Shown here piece by piece: positions 32,991-42,313 of a stretch of DNA of 51,999 nt. Within the stretch, counting starts at the first letter, position 1; every line of letters starts with the position of its first letter. The notes beneath the pieces are model-generated. The model was not told the origin of the DNA. It did not search any database and saw only the letters and a program-made list of their open reading frames with translations. Origin of the DNA: Melioribacteraceae bacterium (GTDB taxonomy: Bacteria > Bacteroidota > Ignavibacteria > Ignavibacteriales > Melioribacteraceae); contig BQMY01000124.1 in NCBI GenBank assembly GCA_022181065.1, positions 1 through 51,999 on the forward strand, given 5' to 3'. The position numbers were made by a program, and so were the translations under genes.

Positions 32991-33632
32991 CCATTGGGTA
33001 TTAAGAATTTTGGTCATCCCCTCAGTTTGATGAAAAACGCAGACTTGCTTTGAAGGTCCCTGAGTTTATCGCCTGTCCCGCTTGCGGGGAATCATATACC
33101 AACTCGAGATTGTTGAAAAACCTGGTTGCTGATTTTCACAACCCCAGTCTGCAAATGGAAGGGTAAAAAAAACATAGCTAGCCGGTTGTTTAAAAGTCCT
33201 TCCCTTTATCAAAGTTTATCCCGCAAAGTGGGAGGAAAGATGCTCCTGAGACGCACAGGTTTAGGATGGGTTTGTATTGAGTGATTATAAAAACTGGTGG
33301 GACTTTAAAACTTCTCACCAACAAACAGTTTTTTGCTCCCCTTCTCCTGTTCATAGGAGAAGGGGTCAGGGGTTGAGGTCAGAAAACAAGTTGCCACTCA
33401 AATTGGGCATAAAAAAAACGACCCCTTTGTTACTTCGCCAGTCTTGAGTCTGAAGATTAAAAACCTGGATAATACATTGTTATTTTGCGAAGTTTACAAC
33501 CTCAGGTGGGGTAGAAATCCAGTTTTTATAGAGTATAGATTTCCGGTCGAGCCGGAAATGACAATCAAACATTTGGGATTACCTACCTCTGTAAGGAGGA
33601 AATGGTATTTTGAGAGTCATTGAGGGTGGTCG

Positions 33633-33667
33633 CAAAAAACAAACAGGGAAGGAATTAACCCTCCCCG
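33633..33667 (-). terminator. Terminator of topA
   Basis: On the minus strand GGGGAGG and CCTTCCC (33660-33666 / 33646-33652) form a stem with one G-T pair, followed by GTTTGTTTTTTG. It lies 15 bp beyond the topA stop. Confidence 0.7.
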
Positions 33668-33681
33668 TTCTTTATCTAAAA

Positions 33682-36099
33682 TCACTTTTTCTTTTTTGTC
33701 GTTGTTTTCTTGGCGGCTGCTTTTTTCGTTGTAGTTTTCTTAGCTGTCGCCTTTTTAGCCGTAGTTTTTTTGGCGGGGGCTTTGGATTTACTTTTACCAC
33801 CACCTTTTTCGAACTCTTCAACTATTTTAACACAATCTTCGTACGTTAATTCTTTTGCGTCAACATCCCTTGGAATCTTGTAGTTTTGTTTACCAACTTT
33901 CAGAAATGGACCCCATCTGCCGTTCTGCAGCTGATAATCAGGATTCTCTTCAAATACCTTGATCAGTTTTTCAGCATCTTTTTTTCGTTTTTCCTCGATC
34001 ATTACAATTGCTTCATCAAGCTGGACTGTGTATGGGTCGTATTCTTTTTTGAGAGAAGTAAACTTGCTGTCGTGGCGTATGTACGGACCAAATCTCCCGA
34101 TGGCTACAACAACTTTTTTACCTTCATACTCACCCAGATCACGTGGTAGTTTAAAGAGATCAAGTGCCTCTTCCAGAGTTATTGTTTCAAGTTTTTGTCC
34201 ACTTCGTAATCCCGCGTACTCAGGTTTTGCTTCAGGATCGTTCAAATCTGTAATTTGCGCTACCGGACCAAAACGAGCCATTCGCACAGATATCCGCTTA
34301 CCGTTGTGGTCTTCTTCAAGTATTCTTTCGCCAACAACCCGCTCACTGTTTTCGATAGTATCTTCAACTGTATCATGGAACGGTTTATAGAAGGAATCAA
34401 GCATTGTAACCCAGTTTCTTTCACCCCTGGCGATATCATCAAGTTCCTTTTCCACTTTAGCGGTAAATTTGTAATCCATGATTTTCGGGAAGTACTTCAA
34501 CAGGAAGTCATTGACCAGCATCGCTATATCAGTGGGAAATAATTTCCCTTTTTCAGCTCCCGTAATCTCTGTCTTATCAACCGCGGACAGATTATCACCA
34601 ACCAGAGTAATGACTCTGTAATTACGTTCTTTACCTTGTCTTTCTTCTTTATCAACGTAGCCACGTTTCTGAATGGTTGAAATTGTTGGCGCATAGGTAG
34701 AAGGTCTTCCTATTCCCATCTCCTCAAGTTTTTTCACGAGAGATGCCTCGGTGTAACGCGCCGGTGGACGTGAATATCTTTCGGTAGCAGTGATGTTATC
34801 ATATTTCAGTTCAGCGCCTTCGTACACCGGGGGGAGCAGCCCTTCCGAGTCTTTGCCATTCTCATCATCGTCACTCGATTCAATATATACCTTCAGAAAT
34901 CCGTCAAACTTTATCACTTCACCCGACGCGGTAAATTTCAACCCGGAATTACTGATCGATATTTTCGCGGTTGTTTTTTCAAGCTCGGCATCTGCCATTT
35001 GGGAAGCTATCGCTCGTTTCCATATAAGGTTGTACAATGCCTTTTCTTCCGGAGAACCATCTACACTCTCTTTATCAAAGTATGTGGGTCGGATAGCCTC
35101 GTGAGCTTCCTGTGCGTTAGCTGATTTGGTTTTATACTTTCGAGTTTTACTGTATTTTTCACCGTAATCTTTACTTATAACTCTCTTTGAAGACGCCAAA
35201 GCCTCATCAGAAAGATTCACTGAATCTGTACGCATGTATGTTATTTTACCTGATTCGTACAATCTTTGCGCGATCATCATTGTGCGGGAAACACCATATC
35301 TTAACTTTCTGCTTGCTTCCTGCTGGAGAGTAGATGTTGTAAATGGTGGTGCCGGAGTTTTTTTGGATGGTTTTTTTACAACAGATTCTATAGCGAATTG
35401 GGCATCCTTTACCTTTTCCAGGAATTCGGCAGCTTCTTTTTCTGTGTCAAATCTTTCACCAAGTTCTGCTTTTACCTTGTAAAGCTTTCCTTTCTCATCT
35501 ACGAAATCAAAAATCCCCGTAACCTTGAATTTTGATTCCGCGGTAAACGCGTCTATTTCTCTCTCCCGTTCAACTATAAGTCGCACCGCAACCGACTGAA
35601 CCCTTCCGGCAGAAAGAGAAGGCTTAACTTTTCGCCATAGAACCGGACTTATTTCAAATCCAACAAGTCGGTCAAGAATTCTTCTCGCCTGCTGCGATTC
35701 TACAAGGTTATCGTCGATATATCTGGGGTGCTGTATCGCATTTGTGATGGCGGACCTGGTAATTTCGTGGAAAACAATTCTTCGCGTTTTTTCTGTATTA
35801 AGCTTTAGAACCTCTTTGAGATGCCACGAAATAGCCTCTCCTTCGCGGTCCTCGTCCGATGCAAGCCAGACAGTCTCAGCCGTTTTCGCGAGTTTTTTCA
35901 AATCATTTACAACAGCTTTTTTATCAGCGGGCACAGTATATAATGGCTTATACCCATTTTCAATTTCAACGCCGTTGTTTTTTTTCTCAAGATCACGTAC
36001 ATGGCCGTAACTCGAAGTCACAACAAAATCTTTACCTAAAAATCCCTCAATAGTTTTCGCTTTCGCCGGGGATTCCACTATCACCAAATTTTTTATCAT
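33682..36099 (-). CDS. topA: DNA topoisomerase I
   Basis: A protein of 805 aa. The TOPRIM domain starts MIKNLVIVESPAKAKTIEGF with the acidic SDEDREGEAISWHL (81-94). The active-site Tyr is Y288 in KITYMRTDSVNLS. C-terminal repeats of the TopoI C type (RFGPYIRHDSKF, RWGPFLKVGKQNYKIP) replace cysteine zinc fingers. The last 40 residues are a Lys/Ala/Thr-rich tail (AKKTTAKKATAKKTTTKK) like histone H1, presumably binding DNA. It relaxes negative supercoils in the nucleoid. Confidence 0.97.
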   Translation of the reverse strand: MIKNLVIVESPAKAKTIEGFLGKDFVVTSSYGHVRDLEKKNNGVEIENGYKPLYTVPADKKAVVNDLKKLAKTAETVWLASDEDREGEAISWHLKEVLKLNTEKTRRIVFHEITRSAITNAIQHPRYIDDNLVESQQARRILDRLVGFEISPVLWRKVKPSLSAGRVQSVAVRLIVEREREIDAFTAESKFKVTGIFDFVDEKGKLYKVKAELGERFDTEKEAAEFLEKVKDAQFAIESVVKKPSKKTPAPPFTTSTLQQEASRKLRYGVSRTMMIAQRLYESGKITYMRTDSVNLSDEALASSKRVISKDYGEKYSKTRKYKTKSANAQEAHEAIRPTYFDKESVDGSPEEKALYNLIWKRAIASQMADAELEKTTAKISISNSGLKFTASGEVIKFDGFLKVYIESSDDDENGKDSEGLLPPVYEGAELKYDNITATERYSRPPARYTEASLVKKLEEMGIGRPSTYAPTISTIQKRGYVDKEERQGKERNYRVITLVGDNLSAVDKTEITGAEKGKLFPTDIAMLVNDFLLKYFPKIMDYKFTAKVEKELDDIARGERNWVTMLDSFYKPFHDTVEDTIENSERVVGERILEEDHNGKRISVRMARFGPVAQITDLNDPEAKPEYAGLRSGQKLETITLEEALDLFKLPRDLGEYEGKKVVVAIGRFGPYIRHDSKFTSLKKEYDPYTVQLDEAIVMIEEKRKKDAEKLIKVFEENPDYQLQNGRWGPFLKVGKQNYKIPRDVDAKELTYEDCVKIVEEFEKGGGKSKSKAPAKKTTAKKATAKKTTTKKAAAKKTTTKKKK

Positions 36100-36315
36100 A
36101 TTTCTGCCAGATTAATACTAGTCGGTTCCAAGAATGCAAATAAATGAAAAATACCGACCAATTAAAAATTTTACATATAAAATCTTTGTAAACCTAACCA
36201 TTCCTATAGTGAAGTTCACATTTCATACGATCTTTACTCCTTATTAAATGTAAAAATGTGTATAAAGTTTCAACATTTTCTTAATTTTGTATTAATAATG
36301 TTAACCGGAGAAGAA

Positions 36316-36849
36316 ATGACTAGAGAAGAATTAGGCAAACAAATTTATAATGTAGCACATATTACCGGCGAGTTTTTACTAAGATCGGGTAAAATTTCCA
36401 ATGAGTATTTTGACAAGTATCTTTTTGAATCAGATCCTGTACTACTTGATGAAATTGGTAAATATATGAAAGATCTGGTTCCGGAAGACACAGTTATTCT
36501 GGCCGGACTCGAGATGGGTGGTATCCCGTTGGCGACATCAATTTCATTCAAAAATGGCAAACCTGTTGTTTTTGTTCGCAAGGAAGCGAAAAAGTATGGT
36601 ACAAGAAAACTGGCTGAAGGACTCGATTTCAAGGGGAAAAAACTGTGCGTCGTGGAAGATGTTGTCACTACGGGCGGACAAATAATCACCAGCGCGAATG
36701 AACTACGTGAGCTTGGCGCGATAGTAGAAGATGTTATTTGTGTAATTGTGCGTGAAGAAAAAGCATTTGAAAACCTGAGCAACGCCGGATTAAAACTCAC
36801 TCCATTATTCACAATGGAAGAATTAAAAAAATTGGCAGGAGTCACCTAA
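36316..36849 (+). CDS. pyrE: Orotate phosphoribosyltransferase
   Basis: A protein of 177 aa from the ATG at 36316, which has GGAGAAG six bases before it; upstream starts at 36256 and 36298 lack one. The PRPP-binding loop is LCVVEDVVTTGGQ, and the flexible catalytic loop is FVRKEAKKYGTRK. It converts orotate and PRPP to OMP in pyrimidine synthesis. It is monocistronic here, divergent from topA. Confidence 0.93.
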   Translation: MTREELGKQIYNVAHITGEFLLRSGKISNEYFDKYLFESDPVLLDEIGKYMKDLVPEDTVILAGLEMGGIPLATSISFKNGKPVVFVRKEAKKYGTRKLAEGLDFKGKKLCVVEDVVTTGGQIITSANELRELGAIVEDVICVIVREEKAFENLSNAGLKLTPLFTMEELKKLAGVT

Positions 36850-36860
36850 TTTTTATGCAG

Positions 36861-36881
36861 GGGAGGGTCATCGACCCTCCC
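36861..36881 (+). terminator. Hairpin after pyrE
   Basis: GGGAGGGT and ACCCTCCC with a 5-nt loop, 11 bp after the pyrE stop. The following T-run is weak (ATGCTGTTT), so termination may be imperfect. Confidence 0.55.
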
Positions 36882-36900
36882 ATGCTGTTTACAATCTTAA

Positions 36901-36954
36901 AGTCCTCCTTCGAAGGAGGTGGCTTTCGGCATTAGTCGAAAGACGGAGGATGAT
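36901..36954. repeat. Dispersed palindromic repeat, family B, copy 3
   Basis: AGTCCTCCTTCGAAGGAGG to GACGGAGGATGAT, with GGCATTAG replacing the GACGATAG loop of the other copies. It lies between convergent pyrE and the VOC gene. Confidence 0.75.
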
Positions 36955-36998
36955 TTAATCTATTTATCTCAGGTTTTGAGCATCCTCCACCATCAAAA

Positions 36999-37430
36999 TT
37001 ACGACTCATTCTCGTCAAAACTGACCATCCACTGAACACCATATTTGTCCTTAAACGCACCATAATATGAACCCCAGAACATATCCGCCAATGGCATCTC
37101 AATTGCGCCCCCCTCTGAAAGTTTGGAAAATAAGGTATCGGCTTCATCTTTTGATTCTGCAGCAAGATATATATAAAAATTGTTGCCCATTGTTAACTTC
37201 TGACCCATCTCTTCCATAGCGTCGGTACCCATCAGAAGAACTCCATTGGGGAGAGGCAGAGCCATATGCATAATTTTGTTTTTCAGGTGGTCAGGTAATT
37301 TGTCTGCATCCGGTGTGCCCTCAAATCGATAAATATCACCGATAAATTCTCCACCTAACACAGACTTATAAAAATTAAAAGCCTCTTCTGTCTGACCGTT
37401 AAAGTTCAGATAGATATGAGCGTTTTTCAT
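36999..37430 (-). CDS. VOC superfamily protein, PhnB-like
   Basis: A protein of 143 aa starting MKNAHIYLNFNGQTEEAFNF, the usual start of the PhnB-like branch of the glyoxalase/bleomycin-resistance fold. It continues with FYKSVLGGEF and ends YYGAFKDKYGVQWMVSF. Members are metal-binding or degenerate; the function cannot be told from sequence. GGAG precedes the start. It is the last gene of a leftward set with another VOC gene and a reductase-like gene. Confidence 0.88.
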   Translation of the reverse strand: MKNAHIYLNFNGQTEEAFNFYKSVLGGEFIGDIYRFEGTPDADKLPDHLKNKIMHMALPLPNGVLLMGTDAMEEMGQKLTMGNNFYIYLAAESKDEADTLFSKLSEGGAIEMPLADMFWGSYYGAFKDKYGVQWMVSFDENES

Positions 37431-37442
37431 TTGTTTCTCCTT

Positions 37443-37913
37443 TTAAGAATTGTAAGCTTCAACCAATTGTGAAATATCAAGTTTTTTCATTCCCAGCAAC
37501 GCCTCGAACATCTTATTTACATTACCCTTTTCCGGGGCTTTGATCATTTCATTGTAAACAGCGGGTACAAGCTGCCATGATACACCAAATTTGTCGGTTA
37601 TCCAACCGCACATCATCTCCTCACCCCCCTCGGCAAAAGTATCCCAATAGAAATCAATCTCCTCCTGGGTATCACAAAACAACATAAAAGATACAGCTGG
37701 TGATAATTTATAATGCGGGCCTCCATTCAGGAGCATGAAATTTATTCCTTTAATGGTAAGGTTTACTGTAAGAATTGTCCCTTCCTCACCTCTTGAAGCC
37801 TCGGGGTTTCTAAATACTGAGGTTATTTCTGAATCCTTTATAACATTGCAATAAAAATTTGCTGCTTCTTCCGCCTCATTGTCGAACCATAAACAGGTCG
37901 TCAGTGAATGCAT
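37443..37913 (-). CDS. VOC superfamily protein, PhnB-like
   Basis: A protein of 156 aa (MHSLTTCLWFDNEAEEAANFY). It has the family pattern with VSFMLFCDTQEEIDFYWDTF and ITDKFGVSWQLVPAVY. It is related to its neighbour at 36999 but not closely, so an old duplication is possible. The RBS is AAAGGGG. No substrate can be assigned. Confidence 0.88.
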   Translation of the reverse strand: MHSLTTCLWFDNEAEEAANFYCNVIKDSEITSVFRNPEASRGEEGTILTVNLTIKGINFMLLNGGPHYKLSPAVSFMLFCDTQEEIDFYWDTFAEGGEEMMCGWITDKFGVSWQLVPAVYNEMIKAPEKGNVNKMFEALLGMKKLDISQLVEAYNS

Positions 37914-37925
37914 AAAATTCCCCTT

Positions 37926-38489
37926 TTATTTGTTATTAAATTTTGTCACAACTATACCGCAATCAAATTTGCGAGACTCTATTAGTGATAACTTTTTATA
38001 TCTATTTTTTTCACCAAATAAACTTTTTCCATTACCCGTAAATACCGGATTATAAAATAAATTGTATTCATCTATCAAATCAGCCTCTACGAGTGAAGTG
38101 ACAAACCCTGCACCTCCGTAAACAATTATATCCTTCCCCTCACGAGCTTTGATCTTATTAACCTCTATTATTAAATCACCTGCATTCATTACAGCGTTTC
38201 TGCCGGTTGTCTCATTTTTATTTCGGGAGAAAATAATCTTTTCAGTATCGACCATCTTTTCTGCAAATTTATCTTGCCCCGGCTTCGCATCAACTATATT
38301 CTCCCAATGATTAAGGAACCCTGGTGCCATCCCATGACCCATTATTATTGTATCTACTGTTTCAGTTAAATCTTTGACATATGATTTTATATCATCGCTC
38401 CAATCCCACTCCATCCAGTCGAGCTCACCTTTTGGTCCCGCAACAAAACCGTCGAGCGATATCTGCATCTGCAACTTTAGTTTTCTCAT
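37926..38489 (-). CDS. Dihydrofolate reductase family protein (RibD C-terminal fold)
   Basis: A protein of 187 aa. MRKLKLQMQISLDGFVAGP matches the first strand of the RibD/DHFR-like fold, and IIVYGGAGFVTSLVEADLIDEYNLFYNPV is the NADPH-binding region with the family GG motif. Such stand-alone proteins are common beside VOC genes and are not true folate enzymes. The function is unknown, probably an NADPH-dependent reductase. It starts the three-gene leftward operon. Confidence 0.88.
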   Translation of the reverse strand: MRKLKLQMQISLDGFVAGPKGELDWMEWDWSDDIKSYVKDLTETVDTIIMGHGMAPGFLNHWENIVDAKPGQDKFAEKMVDTEKIIFSRNKNETTGRNAVMNAGDLIIEVNKIKAREGKDIIVYGGAGFVTSLVEADLIDEYNLFYNPVFTGNGKSLFGEKNRYKKLSLIESRKFDCGIVVTKFNNK

Positions 38490-38714
38490 TATTACCTTTT
38501 CATAGTGTTTTTAACAATTTTTGTTTAATATGATTTTACAATCAAATCAGACCCGATTTTATCTACTGGACAGGAGTAAAACACCAACATCGGGGTTTAT
38601 TGCGATAATATATCTTTATTTGTGATCATTTGAAACATATTTCCATTATTCTTCACTCAGATTACAGAAGTTTGGCTAATATTGAGAGGATATACAGGAT
38701 GTAATGTTGAGGGT

Positions 38715-38846
38715 GTGAAAAAGCAATTGGAAACATCATCTCATCAAATTTCAGAAATTATTTACAATGTCGGGTATAATGATAATAAAGCTTTTAGGAT
38801 GGTATTTAAAAAATTACGGGGCTTTCACCAGCTCAATACAAGATGA
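38715..38846 (+). pseudogene. Remnant of an AraC-family regulator (C-terminal HTH)
   Basis: In frame from GTG 38715 to TGA 38846 the sequence reads VKKQLETSSHQISEI, then NVGYNDNKAFRMVFKK, which is the second helix-turn-helix of AraC/GlxA-type regulators. Nothing upstream extends it into a full protein. The rest of 38490-38905 shows no gene. It is probably the residue of a regulator once next to the VOC/reductase operon. Confidence 0.7.
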
Positions 38847-38905
38847 AATATAACAGAGCTGCAATAATATAAATGGGAAGCCTTCCGGCTCCCCACCACT
38901 GAAAA

Positions 38906-40126
38906 TTAATTTTCAGGCTCGTACGCTATTTCGCCATGGAAAGAATCATCCAGACCCGTTTCTTCCATTTCTTTGGTAACTCTTACAGGTGTGATCTTAT
39001 TAATCAACCACAACATAAAGTATGTAAAAAGAAAAGCGTATATACTCACCACAAGTACACTTATGGTTTGAGTGAGGAAAAATCCGGCACCACCGTATAA
39101 AAGTCCGTCAGTACCGTTTGCGTTAATCGCTGTTGAAGCAAAAATACCGAGCATAATGGTTCCGATAGTACCACCGACACCATGCACACCCCATACATCA
39201 AGAGCATCATCCCAATTGAGTTTATTTTTGAGTGAAACCGCGTAATAACAAACCACTCCGGATACAATTCCGATAATCGCGGCGCTTCCGGGAGATACAA
39301 ATCCCGCAGCTGGAGTAATAGTCGCCAGACCGGCAACCGCACCAGTCAACAGTCCTACAAATTTTGGTTTTTTAGCTTGTCTCCACTCAATTACGAGCCA
39401 TGTGATAGCCGCAAAAGACGCAGCGATATCAGTATTTATAAACGCGGTTGCTGTAATATTATCCACCTGAAGTTCACTTCCCGCATTAAAACCGTACCAT
39501 CCAAACCAGAGTAATCCTGTACCAAGAGCAACGAGGGGAATACTGTGAGGACCTCTTTCCTTAACATTTCGTTTACCAACATAAAATACAGATGCCAGGG
39601 CAGCCATACCCGCCGAAGCGTGAACAACAATACCTCCAGCGAAATCGAGTACACCAAACTCGGCCAGAAGTCCTCCACCCCAAACCATATGAACCAGTGG
39701 GAAGTAAACGAAAAAGAGCCAGATCGTAAGATAGAGCATATAGGCGGGGAATCTTACCCTGTTTGTGAATGCGCCCGTGATGAGCGCAGGAGTAATAATC
39801 GCGAACATCATCTGGTAAGCGACGAAAATATATGTTGGTATAGCGCCGGTACCTTCACCAAAAACACTATCGATGGTTATTCCATTCAGGAATGCCATAT
39901 CAAGGTTACCAATTACACCGCCTTCTCCACCGCTGAAGCAAAGTGAATAACCAACAGCAAACCAAATGATAGTTGTCCAACCCAAAGACACAAAACTTTG
40001 CATCATAATACTAAGTACATTTTTACGCCCGACCAATCCGCCGTAAAAAAACGCGAGTCCGGGTGTCATCAGCATAACCAGACTTGTAGCGACCAGCATA
40101 AAGCCTGTTGAACCGGTATCAAACAT
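38906..40126 (-). CDS. amt: Ammonium transporter
   Basis: A protein of 406 aa with 11 hydrophobic helices. AGGIVVHASAGMAALAS and WGVHGVGGTIGTIMLG carry the paired pore histidines, and TPGLAFFYGGLVGRKN is the typical first-helix block. It conducts ammonium across the inner membrane. No glnK/PII gene follows. It lies 18 bp after a porin-like gene, probably in one operon. GGGAG precedes the ATG. Confidence 0.95.
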   Translation of the reverse strand: MFDTGSTGFMLVATSLVMLMTPGLAFFYGGLVGRKNVLSIMMQSFVSLGWTTIIWFAVGYSLCFSGGEGGVIGNLDMAFLNGITIDSVFGEGTGAIPTYIFVAYQMMFAIITPALITGAFTNRVRFPAYMLYLTIWLFFVYFPLVHMVWGGGLLAEFGVLDFAGGIVVHASAGMAALASVFYVGKRNVKERGPHSIPLVALGTGLLWFGWYGFNAGSELQVDNITATAFINTDIAASFAAITWLVIEWRQAKKPKFVGLLTGAVAGLATITPAAGFVSPGSAAIIGIVSGVVCYYAVSLKNKLNWDDALDVWGVHGVGGTIGTIMLGIFASTAINANGTDGLLYGGAGFFLTQTISVLVVSIYAFLFTYFMLWLINKITPVRVTKEMEETGLDDSFHGEIAYEPEN

Positions 40127-40143
40127 AATTTATCTCCCTTTTA

Positions 40144-40866
40144 TTATAAACTGAATCCAAAAACTATATGAGAAATTTCAACTCTCGGATTAATGATATA
40201 CGATACAAATACAGGCAGTTTGAATTCATCTGATAGTTTTATCTCCCTGCTTGCCTGAAGCCCGATATTAATAACATTAAAAGTACCAGAGCCATAATAA
40301 CCCGGATTATCTTCACTACCGGCAGTTGCTCCACAGAACAGATTCAGCTCAACTTCTTCGACAGAAAACGGATAATCAAGCTGGAAGTAGGTATTATTAC
40401 CAGCATCGTTGTAGAAATTGTAATATGCTGATAAACTCAAAGGGAACTTGCCGAAGCCTACACTCACACCTGCTTCAAGAGTATGTGCGCCCGCTCCATC
40501 AGGATCGTCGTAATTATTAAAATTGCCCCATTTTATACCTGCATTGGGAAAATAGTAATCGGTAACAAGTGCTGTAACTGAAATAGCGTCATTTTCAATA
40601 GTGTAGCTAATCCATGTATCGATCTCATCAGAACCTGAGGCAGTTTCGTTCAAAGTATAAGAGCCCCAGAAGCCAATCTCAAACCCTGAAATACCAAATG
40701 AGAGTGACGGCTGAACAGCCGGTGACTTGCCAAAATCAATTCCGCGCCAGATATATCGGCTGACCATATCCGCGCCGGAGTTTACTTCCAATTTACTCTG
40801 AGCATATGTTGAAAAACTCAGTAAAAGGGAGCATAGTACCAATAATAAATAACCTGATTTCCTGTT
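40144..40866 (-). CDS. Outer-membrane protein, TorF-like putative porin
   Basis: A protein of 240 aa from the ATG at 40866, preceded by GGAGAAA; a longer start at 40896 lacks an RBS. The signal peptide is MNRKSGYLLLVLCSLLLSF...AQS. The mature start LEVNSGADMVSRYIWRGIDF and alternating beta strands to the terminal aromatic VFGFSL point to a beta-barrel of the TorF/TIGR02001 kind. It is cotranscribed with amt, suggesting an outer-membrane route related to nitrogen supply; that is inference. Confidence 0.8.
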   Translation of the reverse strand, partial: NRKSGYLLLVLCSLLLSFSTYAQSKLEVNSGADMVSRYIWRGIDFGKSPAVQPSLSFGISGFEIGFWGSYTLNETASGSDEIDTWISYTIENDAISVTALVTDYYFPNAGIKWGNFNNYDDPDGAGAHTLEAGVSVGFGKFPLSLSAYYNFYNDAGNNTYFQLDYPFSVEEVELNLFCGATAGSEDNPGYYGSGTFNVINIGLQASREIKLSDEFKLPVFVSYIINPRVEISHIVFGFSL

Positions 40867-41098
40867 CATTTTTTCTCCAAATATTAAGAGGTTCAATCTT
40901 ATTAAGATATTACAATCCAGTTATGTGATATCTCATTGACAATTATATCATTTGCGCGTTAAGGAGTAAACTTTTTGACGTTTCTTTATCAATTAACGTC
41001 TGAAATTTGTCGTAAACGTTTGTTGATATTAACATTCAATGAATATTTTTTGGTATTTTACCATTAGAAAATGAAATATCCGTGAACCCGGGAATAGT

Positions 41099-41869
41099 TT
41101 GAACAGAATACTATTAATTTATAATAGTGGCGACAATATACAGGACTTAAACATCCTGTTAACGAATTCGGGTTTTAATACTTACCTTGCGGATGATGTA
41201 TATAACGGTATTGAAATAGCCCGTATTTACATCCCCGATTTAATATTATGCGATGTAATAAATAACGGTGTCAGCGGCGAACAGGTTGTAAGAGAGCTCT
41301 CGGAAAATGAGCGAACACGCGTCATACCACTTGTGTTTTTAAGTTCTGAACCCGACCTTCAGAACATGAGAAAAATTATGAACGCCGGTGCAGATGACTA
41401 CATTTCCTATCCATTTGAGAACGATGATCTGATAAGCGCAATTCGTACCCGTCTTAAAAAATATTCCGCAATTAAAGAAAAATATGACCAGCTACGGACT
41501 GAAACAATCGAGACTTCGGGTGATCACCCGGTAAATGAAGACCACGTTCTGGTTAAGATTGGAACCAACCTGAGGATAATAAAATTCACAGAGATTGTGT
41601 GTGTCTCTGCGGCAAAAGAATATACAAACATCACCACTAAAGATAACCGCAAGCTTATCATTCGGAAATCCTTGAAAAGATGGCTGGAAATTCTCCCCGA
41701 ACAATCATTCGTTCAAATTCATCGCTCTACTCTAATAAATCTTGATTATGTGGAAGGAATGAAAAAACTTTCCGACCAGTCATACGAAATAAAGATGAAA
41801 AATCATAAAGCACCATTTCAGGTTAGTGTAAGAAACGCGAAAAAAATTAAAAAGTGGTTTCATAATTAG
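41099..41869 (+). CDS. LytTR-family response regulator with degenerate receiver
   Basis: A protein of 256 aa starting at a TTG (41099) with GGGAA upstream. The receiver keeps a candidate D52 (LILCDV) but lacks the usual acidic pair after the first strand (LLIYNSGD) and has Tyr in place of the conserved Lys (YISYPFE), so it may not be controlled by phosphorylation. The LytTR DNA-binding domain (about 150-256) is clear: KEYTNITTKDNRKLIIRKSL, then FVQIHRSTLINLDYV. No kinase is adjacent. Confidence 0.85.
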   Translation: MNRILLIYNSGDNIQDLNILLTNSGFNTYLADDVYNGIEIARIYIPDLILCDVINNGVSGEQVVRELSENERTRVIPLVFLSSEPDLQNMRKIMNAGADDYISYPFENDDLISAIRTRLKKYSAIKEKYDQLRTETIETSGDHPVNEDHVLVKIGTNLRIIKFTEIVCVSAAKEYTNITTKDNRKLIIRKSLKRWLEILPEQSFVQIHRSTLINLDYVEGMKKLSDQSYEIKMKNHKAPFQVSVRNAKKIKKWFHN

Positions 41870-41877
41870 TTATAAGT

Positions 41878-42300
41878 ATGAAAAGATTAACGAAGCAGGA
41901 TATCGCGCCTTGCGGCATGAATTGCGGTGTTTGCATGGCATTCCTTCGAAAAAAGAATACCTGCTCCGGCTGCCGGGTTAAATCTCTTGATAAACCCAAT
42001 TATTGCGTCAATTGTGTTGTGGTTAACTGTCAATATCTTGCTAAAACCAAATCTGGGTTTTGTTATGAATGTGAAAAATTCCCATGCAGAAGAATAAAAC
42101 AACTGGATAAACGTTACTCTACCAAGTATGGTATGAGTATGATCGATAACCTTGTGTTTATCGAAAATAACGGCATCAGAGAATTTTTGAAATGGCAGAC
42201 TAAAAAATACAAATGTCCAAAATGCGGAACAAGAATTTCAACCCACCGATGGGAGTGCCCGGAATGCAGAGAACCGAGGAAAAATAATATTCGGGAGTAA
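41878..42300 (+). CDS. DUF3795 cysteine-rich protein
   Basis: A protein of 140 aa with 17 cysteines. APCGMNCGVCMAFLRKKNTC and SGFCYECEKFPCRRIKQLDK are DUF3795 features, followed by a zinc-ribbon-like CPKCGT...CPECRE tail. It is probably metal-binding; the role is unknown. It starts eight bases after the LytTR gene, so it may be cotranscribed with it and with the hydrolase downstream. Confidence 0.82.
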   Translation: MKRLTKQDIAPCGMNCGVCMAFLRKKNTCSGCRVKSLDKPNYCVNCVVVNCQYLAKTKSGFCYECEKFPCRRIKQLDKRYSTKYGMSMIDNLVFIENNGIREFLKWQTKKYKCPKCGTRISTHRWECPECREPRKNNIRE

Positions 42301-42313
42301 AAAAAGGTAAACT

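Larger units (their letters stand above)
32878..33681. other. Intergenic repeat region with several hairpins
   Basis: This 804-bp gap between yfhO and topA holds no convincing gene. It contains a perfect 22-nt palindrome (32888-32909), a family B repeat (32937-32990), a degenerate CCCTGAGTTTATCGCC module near 33060, an 11-bp hairpin CCCCTTCTCCT/AGGAGAAGGGG (33338-33365), a hairpin TTTCCGG/CCGGAAA (33540-33558), and the topA terminator. It looks like accumulated dispersed repeats. Confidence 0.7.

Noticed and set aside
33610-33849. Plus-strand frame rich in Phe and Cys antisense to the topA 3' end
   Set aside because: It mirrors the Lys-rich tail of topoisomerase I; no RBS context and composition typical of an antisense shadow.
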